A DNA stretch of 64,000 bases from Arthrobacter sp. Leaf141 (GTDB lineage: Bacteria > Actinomycetota > Actinomycetes > Actinomycetales > Micrococcaceae). The stretch is from assembly GCF_001424565.1 (NCBI RefSeq), contig NZ_LMOL01000004.1, positions 328 to 64,327 on the forward strand. Reading direction: 5' to 3'. Made by a program: the position numbers and the translations under genes. The notes under the pieces are model-generated. The model searched no databases. It saw nothing but the letters and a program-made list of their open reading frames with translations, and was not told the DNA's origin. Position 1 is the stretch's first letter. Each line of letters begins with the position of its first letter. Below are positions 29,271 to 40,016 of the stretch, piece by piece.

Positions 29271-30623
29271 GTGAACGCACAGCACACCACCGACCTTGAG
29301 TTCGCCCTCCTCAGCGACGACGAGTTCGAGGCCTTCGCGCTGGCCCACCCCCAGAACAGCTTCCTCCAGTCCGTGGACTTCGCCCGCTTCCAGCGCGCCC
29401 GCGGCCAGCAGGTGGAACTGTTCGGCGCCCGCCGGAACGGCGAACTCGTCGCTGCCGGAAAGCTCAACACCACCACCACCCGGTTGGGCTACACCGTCCT
29501 GGAATGCGCCAAGGGACCCCTGTTTGACTACACCGACCCCGACTTGCTGCCCGCCGTCGTCGGGCTCCTCCGCCAACGCGCCACCGAACGCAAGGCAGCG
29601 GAACTGCGCATCTCACCGAACCTGAAATACGTGGCCCGCGACGAGGACGGCGCGGAGCATCCTGAGGTCCTGGACAACCGGCCGCTGCTGGCCCGCCTGG
29701 GCAGGCTCGGCTTCGCGCACCAGGGACTGGAGATGAACTTCGTCAACGTGAACTGGATGTTCGTCAAGGACCTTACCGCCGCGGCCGACGCCGAGGAACT
29801 GATCATGGGCACCAGTTACCGGACCCGGAAAGCCATCCGCAAGGCGGAAAAGAACGGCGTCTTCCTGGAGCAGGCCACGCTGGAGACCCTGGACGACTTC
29901 TACGGCGCGCTGAGCACCGCGGGCGATGGCAAGGGCTTCGTTTACCGCGAACGCGCGTATTACGAAAACCTGCTCCGCACCACGAACCCTGAGTTCACCA
30001 AACTCATGATGGCCAAAATCGACATCCCGGCGTACCGCAAATCCATCACGGAACGCCTCGCCGCCGAATCGGCCACCGCCGATGGCCTCCGTCGTGAAGT
30101 GGAGGAGACCGGCAGCAAAAAGAAGGCCAACCGGCTCAAAGTGGTCCAGGACCTTGTGGACAGCTACGAACGCAGCCTCAAGGACATTGAACGCTTCCCG
30201 GACTCCGTGGGCGTTGCCACCGTGGCCGCGATCCACTTCATCTGCTACGCGGACGAGGTGGTGTGCGTGATCGGCGGCACCGTCCAGGACTACATCTACT
30301 TCAACGGCGCCACGTCCCTGTACTGGGGCATGATGCTGCACGCTTTGGAGAAGGGGTATCCGCGGTACAACTTCTATGGCACGTTCGGCATTTCCGGGGA
30401 AGACCAGGAAGGCCACGGCGGTTATGAATTCAAGAAGGGCTTCGGCGGCGAAGTGGTCCAGCTGGTAGGCGACTTTGTCCTTCCGGTCCGGCCGGCGGTG
30501 TTCCATGCCAACAGGCTGGCCCGGCAGGCCGCGACCACCGGGCGTACGGCAGCAGCCGCCGCCCGAAAAGCCGCGGCCACCGCCCGCACGCTTGTGGCCC
30601 GCCTACCGCTGCGCCGCTCCTGA
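29271..30623 (+). CDS. FemAB-family peptidyltransferase (second of pair)
   Basis: A 450-residue FemAB protein, longer than the first. The two GNAT-like domains are interrupted at about residues 260-305 by a charged helical hairpin (TERLAAESATADGLRREVEE and following), as in FemA/FemB, whose coiled-coil arm is thought to bind tRNA. SYRTRKAIRKAEKNGV is the arginine-rich motif and YNFYGTFGISGEDQEGHGGYEFKKGFGG the conserved C-terminal block. The tail after about residue 410 is Ala/Arg/Thr-rich and basic. The start is GTG with GAAGG upstream. Probably co-transcribed with the preceding gene. Confidence 0.88.
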   Translation: MNAQHTTDLEFALLSDDEFEAFALAHPQNSFLQSVDFARFQRARGQQVELFGARRNGELVAAGKLNTTTTRLGYTVLECAKGPLFDYTDPDLLPAVVGLLRQRATERKAAELRISPNLKYVARDEDGAEHPEVLDNRPLLARLGRLGFAHQGLEMNFVNVNWMFVKDLTAAADAEELIMGTSYRTRKAIRKAEKNGVFLEQATLETLDDFYGALSTAGDGKGFVYRERAYYENLLRTTNPEFTKLMMAKIDIPAYRKSITERLAAESATADGLRREVEETGSKKKANRLKVVQDLVDSYERSLKDIERFPDSVGVATVAAIHFICYADEVVCVIGGTVQDYIYFNGATSLYWGMMLHALEKGYPRYNFYGTFGISGEDQEGHGGYEFKKGFGGEVVQLVGDFVLPVRPAVFHANRLARQAATTGRTAAAAARKAAATARTLVARLPLRRS

Positions 30624-30670
30624 CACACCAGATACCGAACACCGAACACCGCAACCGGGAGGAGGGGACC

Positions 30671-32158
30671 ATGACCGACCGGCCAGGACACCCCGGCGCA
30701 CGGCCGCACACTGACGGCCTGCCCAAGACTCAAGCGTTGACCGCTGCCCAGCTGCGGCAGGACGCCGCCGCCAAACGGATGCTGCGGCGCCTGGTGCAGG
30801 GCGAGAACCCGCCCACCGCGCCGCTGAGCATCGTGGACAGGCTGGCGGGCAGCCCCTACGCCAACCCCACCATCCAGGTGGGTGGTGTTGACACCTCCGC
30901 CCGCAAAACACTGGACTTCGCCCTGCACCTGGCCGAAACCATGTTCCGGTACGGCGCAGGAGCCCTCGAAGTGGAAACCAGCATCATCGCCGTCACGGCG
31001 GCGCTGGGCCTGAAAAACATTGAAGTGGACATCACCAACCAGTCGGTGGGCATCAACTACGCGCCCAAGGACCAGACCCCCATCGCACTGCTGCGCGTGG
31101 TGCGGTCCTGGACCAACAACTACGCCGGCCTGGCCAGGGTCCACCAGCTGGTAACGGACATCGTGGCCGGGGGAGTGGGCCGCGACGAGGCCATCCGGCG
31201 GCTGAACGGGATCATCACCAACCCCAAACCGTTCCCGCGCTGGATGGTCACCACGGCATTCGGCGTGTTTGCCGCCGTCTTCGTTGGTGTGCTGGGCGGG
31301 GGACCGGTCTCGTCCGCCATCGCGTTTGTGGCCAACATCGCCATCAGCCTGCTCGCCCGCCAGCTGGGGCGGTGGCGCGTCCCGGACTTCTTCATCACCG
31401 CCAGCAGCTCGTTTGTGGTGACAATGCTGGCCCTGACCCTGTGGCAATTCGGCCTGACCACCTCACCGGCCATCGTGGTGGTGGGCGGGATCCTGCTGCT
31501 CCTGCCTACAGGCAGGCTGGTTTCGTCGGTGCAGGATGCCATCAACGGCTTCCCGGTCACAGCCGCCGGGCGGTTCCTGTCCACCCTCCTGACCTTCAGT
31601 GCCATTGTGGCCGGCATAGCCGTGGCCTTTGTGGTGGGGGAGCTGACCGGGATGCAGCGGATCGACGTCACGCAGACCTTCCCCCCGGCCTACGACCTGT
31701 GGGTCCTGGTCCTTTTTGTGGCCGTGGCCGTCATCGCCATCGGCATTACGGAGCAGACCAGCTGGCAATTGCTGCTGCCCACCGCCGCGGTGGGTGTGGC
31801 CGGGTACCTGGTGCTGCTGGGCAGCGACCAGCTGGGTATCGGCGACAGGTTCTCACCCGCGCTCGCCGCGGTGGTCATCGGACTGCTGGCCCGGGTGGTG
31901 GCCCTGCGGCTGGGGGCGCCCCAGCTGGTGGTGGCCGTACCCGCGGCCCTGATCCTGCTGCCAGGGCTGACCATCTTCCGGTCCATGTACGTCCTCACCG
32001 TGGAGGAAACCCAGGTCCTGCTGGGCGCCGGCGGCATGCTCAGCGCCGGTGCGATCGTGCTGGGGACCGCCGGGGGCATCGTCCTGGGCGACACGCTGGC
32101 CCGGCCGCTGACCCGCAGCCTGGCCAGCAACGAACGGCGCCGCGCCCGGCGGCGCTGA
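30671..32158 (+). CDS. Threonine/serine exporter, ThrE family
   Basis: A 495-residue membrane protein with the ThrE two-part architecture: a soluble N-terminal hydrolase-like domain (residues about 60-200; TLDFALHLAETMFRYGAGALEVE) and about ten membrane helices after PFPRWMVTTAFGVFAAVFVGV. ThrE exports threonine and serine. GGAGGAGGGG lies just before the ATG. It follows the FemAB genes by 47 nt and may be co-transcribed, linking amino acid export to wall-bridge synthesis or simply reflecting conserved order. Confidence 0.9.
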   Translation: MTDRPGHPGARPHTDGLPKTQALTAAQLRQDAAAKRMLRRLVQGENPPTAPLSIVDRLAGSPYANPTIQVGGVDTSARKTLDFALHLAETMFRYGAGALEVETSIIAVTAALGLKNIEVDITNQSVGINYAPKDQTPIALLRVVRSWTNNYAGLARVHQLVTDIVAGGVGRDEAIRRLNGIITNPKPFPRWMVTTAFGVFAAVFVGVLGGGPVSSAIAFVANIAISLLARQLGRWRVPDFFITASSSFVVTMLALTLWQFGLTTSPAIVVVGGILLLLPTGRLVSSVQDAINGFPVTAAGRFLSTLLTFSAIVAGIAVAFVVGELTGMQRIDVTQTFPPAYDLWVLVLFVAVAVIAIGITEQTSWQLLLPTAAVGVAGYLVLLGSDQLGIGDRFSPALAAVVIGLLARVVALRLGAPQLVVAVPAALILLPGLTIFRSMYVLTVEETQVLLGAGGMLSAGAIVLGTAGGIVLGDTLARPLTRSLASNERRRARRR

Positions 32159-32183
32159 CAGGACCGCCCGGCGGCGCTGCAGG

Positions 32184-33023
32184 TCAGATCTGGCCGACGG
32201 GCAGTTTCTTTTCCGCCTGGAATTCGTCTTCCACCCGGCCCCGGGCCCAGTAGCCGGACAGCGACACCTGCCGGCGTTCCAGGCCACGCTGGACAAAAAA
32301 GATGTCCCGCAGGGCCTTCATGGCACCCCGCTCGCCGTGGGCGAAGACGTCAACGGTGCCGGCAGGCCACTGCGCCCCGGCAACCGCCGCGACCAGGAGG
32401 CCCTGGTCGCCGGCGGCTGCGCCGTTGCGGGCCAGCCAGGCCACCGTAACGCCGGCCGGCGCGGCGATGGACTGGATTCCGGCGTCGGACTCCACCTCAA
32501 GGAAGGCCAGGCCCACGGCGTCAGCCGGCAGGGACTCAATGCTCGCGGCAATGGCCGGCAGGGCCGCCTCATCGCCGGCAAACAGGTACCAGTCGGCCTC
32601 CGGGTCCGGGTTGTACGCGCCGCCCGGGCCCGTGAACGTGAGGGTGTCCCCTGGTTCGGCCGTAGCGGCCCAGGGCCCGGCCAGGCCCTCGTCCCCGTGC
32701 ACCACGAAGTCGATAGCCAGTTCACGTGCCGCCGGGTCCACCCAGCGGAGGGTGTACGTCCGCGTGAAGGGCCACTGTTCGCGCGGCATGGTTTCCCGGA
32801 TGGTCCACAGGTCCAAGGGCGCGGGGTAGGCAACGCCCGGCTGGGGGAACGCGATCTTGACGTAGCGGTCCACAAACCCGTTGTTCACAAAATCCGCGAA
32901 CCCGTCCCCGCCGGCGACGATCCGCACCATGTGCGGGGACAGTTGCTCACGTCGCACCACCTCCAGGGTGATCTGCGGACGGCTTTTTTTGGTGGCGCTG
33001 GTGGCAGCGGGAACGGTGCTCAT
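32184..33023 (-). CDS. Siderophore-interacting protein (ferric-siderophore reductase, SIP)
   Basis: A 279-residue flavoprotein of the SIP/ViuB family that reduces ferric siderophores in the cytoplasm. The FAD-binding segment includes RTYTLRWVD, GPGGAY and DFVVHGDEGLAGPWA; the C-terminal SIP domain has WYLFAGDEAALPAI and ends in RRQVSLSGYWARGRVEDEF. The ATG has no Shine-Dalgarno, and TAGGCT lies 6 nt upstream within an IdeR/DtxR-type iron box, so the gene is probably leaderless and iron-repressed. An IdeR-type regulator is encoded at 54564. Confidence 0.92.
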   Translation of the reverse strand: MSTVPAATSATKKSRPQITLEVVRREQLSPHMVRIVAGGDGFADFVNNGFVDRYVKIAFPQPGVAYPAPLDLWTIRETMPREQWPFTRTYTLRWVDPAARELAIDFVVHGDEGLAGPWAATAEPGDTLTFTGPGGAYNPDPEADWYLFAGDEAALPAIAASIESLPADAVGLAFLEVESDAGIQSIAAPAGVTVAWLARNGAAAGDQGLLVAAVAGAQWPAGTVDVFAHGERGAMKALRDIFFVQRGLERRQVSLSGYWARGRVEDEFQAEKKLPVGQI

Positions 33024-33036
33024 AAGGCAAGCCTAA
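33023..33036 (-). promoter_or_regulatory. IdeR/DtxR-type iron box overlapping the SIP start
   Basis: TAAGGCAAGCCTAA is close to the core of the actinobacterial IdeR/DtxR consensus (TTAGGTTAGSCTAACCTAA). Its edge reaches the start codon, and on the minus strand it contains the probable -10 box TAGGCT, so repressor binding would block the promoter. Confidence 0.75.
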
Positions 33037-33037
33037 G

Positions 33038-33808
33038 CTAGGGCGCCGGCGGGAGCTCCCAGGTTACGCCCGGAGCGCCCTGCTCCTGCAGCAGCCGGTT
33101 CACGGCACTGAACGGCCGGGAACCGAAAAACCCGCGGGACGCGGAGAGCGGGCTGGGGTGAACGCTGGCGACCACGGGTGTGCCGCCCAGGAGCGGCCGG
33201 ATCCCCTCCGCGTCCTTGCCCCACAGCACCGCGACCAACGGCGTCGGCGTCCCGTCCGCTGCGGTGCGCCCCGCCACTGCGGTGACGGCCGCCGTCGTGA
33301 CCGCCTCCCAGCCTTTGCCCCGGTGCGACCCTGCAGTCCCGGCCCGCACGGACAGGACCCGGTTCAGGAGCAGGACGCCCTGGCCCGCCCAGGCTGCCAG
33401 GTCGCCGTGGACCCGCGGCGGAAGGCCCAGGTCGGCCTCCAGCTCACGGTAGATGTTGGCCAGGCTTCGGGGGATGGGACGGGTGCGGCGGTCCACCGCG
33501 AAGGACAACCCCACAGCGTGCCCGGGCGTTGGATACGGGTCCTGGCCCATGATGAGGACCCTGACGTCCGCCAACGGTTGGCGGAAGGCGCGCAGGATGT
33601 TCGACGGCGCCGGCAGGACCGGGTGCCCGGCCCCGGCTTCGGCGGCAAGGAAGCGCAGGACGCTCCGGAGTTCGTCCTCCACCCCGGCCAGTGCCGCCGC
33701 CCAGTCCGGTGCCATCAGCCCGGGCAGGGGGCGATCCACCAGGGCGGCAAAGCCGCCGGCATCCGCGGGCTCCGGGTCCAGGTCGAAAAGTGCGTCGGTT
33801 TCAGCCAC
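33038..33808 (-). CDS. ung: Uracil-DNA glycosylase, family 1
   Basis: A 256-residue UDG that excises uracil from DNA. The catalytic Asp90 lies in [22 protein letters not shown] and the second motif is [17 protein letters not shown]. The start is the GTG ending at 33808; a longer frame reads through unconserved sequence. CACAAT stands 6 nt before the GTG with no Shine-Dalgarno, again suggesting a leaderless mRNA. Its stop is 15 nt from the SIP start on the same strand, where the iron box intervenes. Confidence 0.94.
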   Translation of the reverse strand: MAETDALFDLDPEPADAGGFAALVDRPLPGLMAPDWAAALAGVEDELRSVLRFLAAEAGAGHPVLPAPSNILRAFRQPLADVRVLIMGQDPYPTPGHAVGLSFAVDRRTRPIPRSLANIYRELEADLGLPPRVHGDLAAWAGQGVLLLNRVLSVRAGTAGSHRGKGWEAVTTAAVTAVAGRTAADGTPTPLVAVLWGKDAEGIRPLLGGTPVVASVHPSPLSASRGFFGSRPFSAVNRLLQEQGAPGVTWELPPAP

Positions 33809-33955
33809 CGTCCCATTGTGGCAGGACCGCCCCCTATGTTGTGGCCCGGGCGGGCCCTTCACGGCTCCGGACCATCCACCGGAGCAAATGACAAGCCTGT
33901 TATTCGTCCGTACCATGGGGGTGGACATTGACTGCAACCAGCGAAGGAGTGCGCC

Positions 33956-34285
33956 GTGGCGGAACCAGCACACGAACACGTGCCTGCGCAGGAGCCGCGG
34001 ACCTCTCCACTGGCGGATTTCACGCTCCGGGACTCGCCCCTGGGCGAGCGTGAACAGCGGATGCTGGCCCTGGAACGGCAGTGGTGGAAGTACGCCGGGG
34101 CCAAGGAACAGGCCATCCGGGAACTGTTTGACCTCTCCGCCACCCACTACTACCAGCTGCTCAACGCCCTGATCGACAGCGAGGATGCGCTGGCGCACGA
34201 TCCCATGCTGGTGAAGAGATTGCGTAGACTACGTACGTCCCGTCACCGCGCCCGTACCGCGCGGCGCCTGGGGTCCGACGCATAG
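33956..34285 (+). CDS. DUF3263 protein
   Basis: A 109-residue protein of the actinobacterial DUF3263 family: [46 protein letters not shown] resembles a sigma-region or helix-turn-helix fold and ends in a very basic tail ([18 protein letters not shown]). A DNA- or RNA-binding role is likely but unproven. The start is GTG with GAAGGAG upstream. It sits ahead of a LytR_C-domain gene by about 50 nt and is probably co-transcribed with it. Confidence 0.87.
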   Translation: MAEPAHEHVPAQEPRTSPLADFTLRDSPLGEREQRMLALERQWWKYAGAKEQAIRELFDLSATHYYQLLNALIDSEDALAHDPMLVKRLRRLRTSRHRARTARRLGSDA

Positions 34286-34333
34286 TCGCCCCCGCCAGGA
34301 CGCCAGCAGCGACCAGCAAGGATGTCATTTCCC

Positions 34334-34969
34334 ATGACCAAATACGCCCGCGACGAATTCGACAAGGTTCCCCAGACCGCGTCCCGCCAAGGTGTCCACC
34401 GAACGGCAACGGCCCCGTCCCGGACGCGGTTGTGGCCCATCCTGGCCGTGGGAATCGCCGCGTTGGCCATCGGACTGGTGTCCTTCCTGGTCCTCCCCAA
34501 ACTCGGTTTCACCGGTCCCGGCAGCCAGGCAGGCACCAGCCAGGAAGCGCCGCTTGCAGGGACTGACGCTCCGTCGGCCGTAGCACCCGGGGACACCACC
34601 TCGCCGTCCGCGGAACCCGCTCCGGCCAGCACCGGGGGACCCGCCGCCGGTGCATCGCAGGAGCCCAGCGCCCCGGCAACCACCGCAGCGGCCGCTGACA
34701 AGACCCAGCCCGTGGCCGTCTATAACGCCGCCGGTATCGCAGGGCTGGCCACCAGTGTTGGCGCCACCGTGCAGTCCGATGGCTGGCAGCTGGGCCAGGT
34801 TGGCAACTGGGCCGGTGCCCCGCAGCAGGGCTCCGTCATCTTCTATGCAGGAGCCGAGCAGCAGGCCAACGCGCAGGCGCTCGCAGTCCTCCTGGACATC
34901 CCCACAGTGGTGAGCAGCACCGAATTCCAGGTGCCGCTGGTGGTTGTGGTGGGCCCCGGTTTCCAGTAA
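34334..34969 (+). CDS. Membrane-anchored LytR C-terminal domain protein
   Basis: A 211-residue protein with a short cytoplasmic tail, one membrane helix at about 36-58 (LWPILAVGIAALAIGLVSFLVL), a Pro/Ser/Thr/Ala-rich linker (about 65-125) and a LytR_C domain (VAVYNAAGIAGLATSVGATVQSDGW and onward to the end). LytR_C domains accompany wall-teichoic-acid or arabinogalactan ligases, but here the catalytic LytR-CpsA-Psr part is absent. The ATG at 34334 has AAGGA 12 nt upstream; an in-frame ATG at 34322 abuts that site. Conserved neighbour of DUF3263. Confidence 0.85.
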   Translation: MTKYARDEFDKVPQTASRQGVHRTATAPSRTRLWPILAVGIAALAIGLVSFLVLPKLGFTGPGSQAGTSQEAPLAGTDAPSAVAPGDTTSPSAEPAPASTGGPAAGASQEPSAPATTAAAADKTQPVAVYNAAGIAGLATSVGATVQSDGWQLGQVGNWAGAPQQGSVIFYAGAEQQANAQALAVLLDIPTVVSSTEFQVPLVVVVGPGFQ

Positions 34970-35128
34970 CGCCCGTCCGGTCACGCCCGAATAACTATTC
35001 CCGGCAGCCCCGGCCGGCGCCAGCGGCAGCGGCCGGACATTGGCTAGAGTGACATTTCAGGCTTGGTCCGGATCCTGTGCCCTACGCGGCGCCGCTGACG
35101 GGCCCAATGGAAAAATGGGTGGGTCAGC

Positions 35129-35335
35129 ATGGCACAGGGAACCGTCAAGTGGTTCAACGCGGAGAAGGGCTACGGCTTCATCACCGTGGACGGGTCCGGC
35201 GATGATGTCTTTGTCCACTGGTCCGCCATCCAGGGGGAAGGCTACCGGGCCCTGGACGAAGGCCAGCGCGTGGAACTCGACGTGGGCGAAGGCGAAAAGG
35301 GCCCGCAGGCCGATAACGTCCGGCCCGCAGGGTGA
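35129..35335 (+). CDS. Cold-shock protein, CspA family
   Basis: A 68-residue single-domain protein with both RNA-binding motifs, KGYGFITV (RNP1) and DVFVHWSAI (RNP2), after the typical [14 protein letters not shown] opening. A TAGAGT box at about 35044 gives a roughly 70-nt leader, as is common for csp mRNAs. The TGA overlaps the start of the next gene (GTGA), an unusual coupling of a cold-shock protein with a solute-binding lipoprotein. Confidence 0.93.
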   Translation: MAQGTVKWFNAEKGYGFITVDGSGDDVFVHWSAIQGEGYRALDEGQRVELDVGEGEKGPQADNVRPAG

Positions 35336-36615
35336 TGGGCATTCCCGCGACCCGCCGTTTTCCGCTGACCCTGGCGCTGATGCTGGGCGCCTCCATGGCG
35401 TTGGCATCATGCTCCGGGATGACCGGCAACGCCCGCACCGATGGGGCCGCCACGGCCGCTGCTTCCGGTGACGGCGTCCTGCGGGTGGGCCTTATCCTGG
35501 ACAACACCGGCGACGGAAGCCACCTCAACGATTCCCAGCAGGCCGCGGCCAGGCTGGCAGTCAAGGAAATCAACGCCGACGGCGGGCTCAAGGGCAGGCA
35601 GGTGGAACTCCTGCCTGCCACGGCGGGGCAGGACACGGCAGCCCAGGCCCACCGGCTGGTGGAATCCGAAGCGGACGTGGTCATCGGGCCTACCGATTCG
35701 AGCCATGCCGCCGAAGCCATCGATGTGCTCTCCCGTGCACGCACGCCACTCATCTCGCCCGCCAACACGGCTGCAGGCCTCACCGCAATCGACAGCGGCG
35801 GTTATTACTTCCGCACCGCGGCCGCGGACGTTGCCCAGGGCCCGCTGCTCGCCAAACTCGCCGGGGACGGCGGCGCCACCACAGTTTCGGTGCTGTACCA
35901 GGACAGCGCCTACGGCAAGGACGTGGCCACTGCCGCTGCGGAAGCGGCCCGCCAGGCCGGCCTGGACGTGGTGGCCAACACCGCGTTCAAACCCGGAGAG
36001 GCACGCAGTGCGGCGGCAGCAGCCGGTGCCGCGGCCCCGGGAGCCGTAATCCTCATCGCACGTGACGGCGCGGAAGGGGCCCTGCAGGAACTGGCCAAGG
36101 CGGGGGTTCCCGGCACGCGCCTCATCCTCAGCGACGGCGCCTTCGCCAGGTACGGTTCCGCGCTGGCCCCCAAAGCACTGACCGGGGCCCGCGCCCTGGT
36201 CCCCGGCAAGCTGCCCACGCCCGCCTTCCAGGCCAGGCTGCTGGCAGTGGCGCCGGACCTCAAAGACGTCTCCTTCGCCGCCGAAACCTTCGACGCCGTC
36301 ACCCTGGCCGTGCTGGCTGCAGCCAAGGCGGACGACGACTCCGGCGCATCCATCGCCGCCAACCTGATCGCCGTCTCCGGCGGAACAACCGAGGCAACCG
36401 CGACGGCTCCGGCGGTGACGCCTTGCCTTTCCTACGCGGATTGCCTTCCGGCAGCGGGTTCGGGCCCGGGGATCAATTACGACGGCGAGTCAGGGCCGGT
36501 TGCCTTCGACGCCAACGGGGACATCACCGCTGCCACCTACAGCGTGTTCAGGTACGGCGACGACAACGTGCCGGCAGCCTCAGGCACCGAGACGGCGGGC
36601 CGGGCCGGGAGCTAA
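35332..36615 (+). CDS. ABC substrate-binding lipoprotein (Peripla_BP_6, branched-chain amino acid type)
   Basis: A 427-residue exported lipoprotein. The signal peptide ends in the lipobox LASC ([12 protein letters not shown]), and the mature part is a type I periplasmic-binding fold: [69 protein letters not shown]. The ligand is unknown. No permease or ATPase genes adjoin it. The GTG overlaps the csp TGA by 4 nt (or an ATG at 35335 by 1), so translation is coupled. The groL heat-shock promoter lies directly downstream. Confidence 0.87.
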   Translation: MMGIPATRRFPLTLALMLGASMALASCSGMTGNARTDGAATAAASGDGVLRVGLILDNTGDGSHLNDSQQAAARLAVKEINADGGLKGRQVELLPATAGQDTAAQAHRLVESEADVVIGPTDSSHAAEAIDVLSRARTPLISPANTAAGLTAIDSGGYYFRTAAADVAQGPLLAKLAGDGGATTVSVLYQDSAYGKDVATAAAEAARQAGLDVVANTAFKPGEARSAAAAAGAAAPGAVILIARDGAEGALQELAKAGVPGTRLILSDGAFARYGSALAPKALTGARALVPGKLPTPAFQARLLAVAPDLKDVSFAAETFDAVTLAVLAAAKADDDSGASIAANLIAVSGGTTEATATAPAVTPCLSYADCLPAAGSGPGINYDGESGPVAFDANGDITAATYSVFRYGDDNVPAASGTETAGRAGS

Positions 36616-36663
36616 GGCACCGTCCCACGCCTCTTTGCGCAGAGCGGAACAGGGCTTCATTCG

Positions 36664-36690
36664 CTTGCACTCACACGTGGAGAGTGCTAA
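36664..36690 (+). promoter_or_regulatory. CIRCE element 1 with groL promoter
   Basis: CTTGCACTC, 9 nt, GAGTGCTAA matches CIRCE (TTAGCACTC-N9-GAGTGCTAA) at 7/9 and 9/9 arm positions. It overlaps a promoter: TTGCAC (36665-36670), 17 bp, TAATTA (36688-36693). HrcA should bind here; hrcA is not in this window. Confidence 0.88.
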
Positions 36691-36698
36691 TTATTGAG

Positions 36699-36725
36699 TT
36701 AGCACTCTGACGTATCGACTGCTAA
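36699..36725 (+). promoter_or_regulatory. CIRCE element 2 upstream of groL
   Basis: TTAGCACTC, 9 nt, GACTGCTAA matches CIRCE at 9/9 and 8/9 arm positions, 35 bp centre-to-centre from element 1 and at the predicted transcription start. The remaining leader to the groL ATG (about 180 nt) contains AAAGGA 11 nt before the ATG and no other gene that I trust. Confidence 0.88.
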
Positions 36726-36795
36726 GCGATGTCCGGTTCCGGCCGGCAGCGCCTGGCGCCGGATTCGGAGCGAGAGAAACACCTTCCTGAAGTGA

Positions 36796-38532
<1,737 letters not shown>

Positions 38533-38562
38533 CCACCCCTTCGCCGGGACCAGTCCCGCCGT

Positions 38563-38604
38563 ACACCAAAGCGGCCCCCTCCTCGGAGGGGGCCGCTTTG
38601 GTGT
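38563..38604. terminator. Bidirectional terminator between groL and sugar-binding protein gene
   Basis: The arms 38563-38582 and 38585-38604 are perfect reverse complements over 20 bp (CCAAAGCGGCCCCCTCC and its partner). A/T-rich ends on both sides suit termination from either direction. Confidence 0.9.
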
Positions 38605-38612
38605 GTGGACTT

Positions 38613-39920
38613 TTACTTACGTGCGCTGGAAAGCATTTCGTCAACTTCCTTCCGGAAGCCTTCGGCTGCAGCTGACGGGCTAAGCCGGTCATACAGCACC
38701 TCGTCAGTGAAGCGCTTGATGACGTTCTGGACGCTGCCGGCGCCGACGGGCGGAACGGCGGGCGCGGCTTTGATGTCCGGGGAGATGTCCTTCAGGAAGG
38801 ACACCACCGTGGTATCGGCCGGCTTCAGGTCCGGGGTGATGGCCTGGACGATGTCCGTGTTGGTGGGCACGCCGCGGTCCGTCATCAGGATCTTGCCGGC
38901 TTCAGGGTTGTTGGTCAGGTAATTGATGAACGTCGCGGCCTCGGCCGGGTGCTTGGATCGGGACGACGCGGACCAGAACATGGTGGGCTTGTAGTACATG
39001 CCATTGTCCGCCGAGGAGCCGTCCGTGCTGGGGGCCCGGAGCATCTTGATGCTGCCCCCGGTAGTGGCTTCAAGGGAACCCAGCTGGTTGGTCCACCACC
39101 AGGCCATGCCTACGCGGTTGGTGCCGAAGAGGCTTTCCTCCAGGCCGGCCCCTGAGTCCTCCGTCGCCACCGTGGCCGGTGGGCTGGCCTTCGAATCGCG
39201 CTGTTCCTTCAGCCGTTCCCAGAAGGAGGCGGCGGTTGCGGTGTCGAAGTCCAGCTTTCCATCAGCGGAATATAGGGCTTCGCCGTGCTGCCGGAGCCAA
39301 ATGATCAGGTCCGCCTCGTTGCTGCCGTAGGCGGCGCCATAGGTCTTGCCGTCGCCGGACGCGCTGATTTTCGCTGCCGTGTCCATAAAGTCGTCCCAGG
39401 TCCAGGTGGCGTCATCGGGGATCGGGACGTTGGCGGCTTCGAAGACCTTGGTGTTGGCCATGATCACGTAGGCGTTCTGGCCGGTGCTGAGCCCGTATTG
39501 CGACCCGTCGTACTGGCCGGAGGCCAGGGCTTCCTTGTCCAGTTTTCCGGTGTCGATGCCGTCCTGCTTGGCGAGGTCCAGGAGGGCGCCGCGGCCGCCG
39601 TACTCTGCGATGTACTTCTGGTCCATCTGGATGACGTCAGGGGCATCGTTGGCGGCCGTCTTGGTAGCCAGCTTGTCCCAGTAGCCGCCCCATTCGCCGG
39701 GTTCGGATTCGATGTTGATGTTCGGGTGTTCGGCTTCGAAAGCGGCGATGACCTTTTCGGTCTGGGCGTTCAGGTACTCGTTGCCCCACCAGGCAAAGCG
39801 CAAGGTCACTTCGTCGCTGTTGGAGCTTCCGGCGGCACCGCAGCCGGTTGCAAGGATGGAGAAGGCTACGGCGGCTGCGCCGAGCCGGAAGCGCCTGCCG
39901 AGGCTGGTAGGGATCGTCAT
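38613..39920 (-). CDS. Sugar ABC transporter substrate-binding lipoprotein (CUT1)
   Basis: A 435-residue exported lipoprotein. The signal peptide ends in the lipobox LATGC (FSILATGC), and the mature part is a type II extracellular solute-binding protein: VTLRFAWWGNEYLNAQTEKVIAAFEAEHPNINI, APDVIQMDQKYIAEYGGRGALLDL and a C-terminal AEAATFINYLTNNPEAGKIL. It probably binds an oligosaccharide. AGGAAGG lies 7 nt before the ATG. Unusually, no permease genes follow: the gene ends at the terminator shared with groL. Two LacI-type operators flank its promoter. Confidence 0.9.
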   Translation of the reverse strand: MTIPTSLGRRFRLGAAAVAFSILATGCGAAGSSNSDEVTLRFAWWGNEYLNAQTEKVIAAFEAEHPNINIESEPGEWGGYWDKLATKTAANDAPDVIQMDQKYIAEYGGRGALLDLAKQDGIDTGKLDKEALASGQYDGSQYGLSTGQNAYVIMANTKVFEAANVPIPDDATWTWDDFMDTAAKISASGDGKTYGAAYGSNEADLIIWLRQHGEALYSADGKLDFDTATAASFWERLKEQRDSKASPPATVATEDSGAGLEESLFGTNRVGMAWWWTNQLGSLEATTGGSIKMLRAPSTDGSSADNGMYYKPTMFWSASSRSKHPAEAATFINYLTNNPEAGKILMTDRGVPTNTDIVQAITPDLKPADTTVVSFLKDISPDIKAAPAVPPVGAGSVQNVIKRFTDEVLYDRLSPSAAAEGFRKEVDEMLSSARK

Positions 39921-39985
39921 TGATGAACCTTCCTGGTGATGGTCTGCACGTTTCCCTGGGAGTGGGACATCCATTTCACTCCGCA

Positions 39986-40003
39986 TGAGAAAACGTTTTC
40001 TCA
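39986..40003 (-). promoter_or_regulatory. Perfect LacI-type operator of the sugar-binding protein gene
   Basis: TGAGAAAACGTTTTCTCA is a perfect 18-bp palindrome with a central CG (centre 39994.5), just downstream of the predicted transcription start near 40010. Confidence 0.9.
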
Positions 40004-40016
40004 GGTTGTAGAAGTG

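Noticed and set aside
33809..34199. N-terminal extension of ung to 34198
   Set aside because: The extension lies opposite the DUF3263 gene and is not conserved, while a GTG with a -10 box 6 nt upstream lies at the conserved start.
36682..36707. GAGTGCTAA-N8-TTAGCACTC read as a single CIRCE element
   Set aside because: The arm order is reversed relative to CIRCE. It is the inner halves of two adjacent, correctly ordered CIRCE elements.
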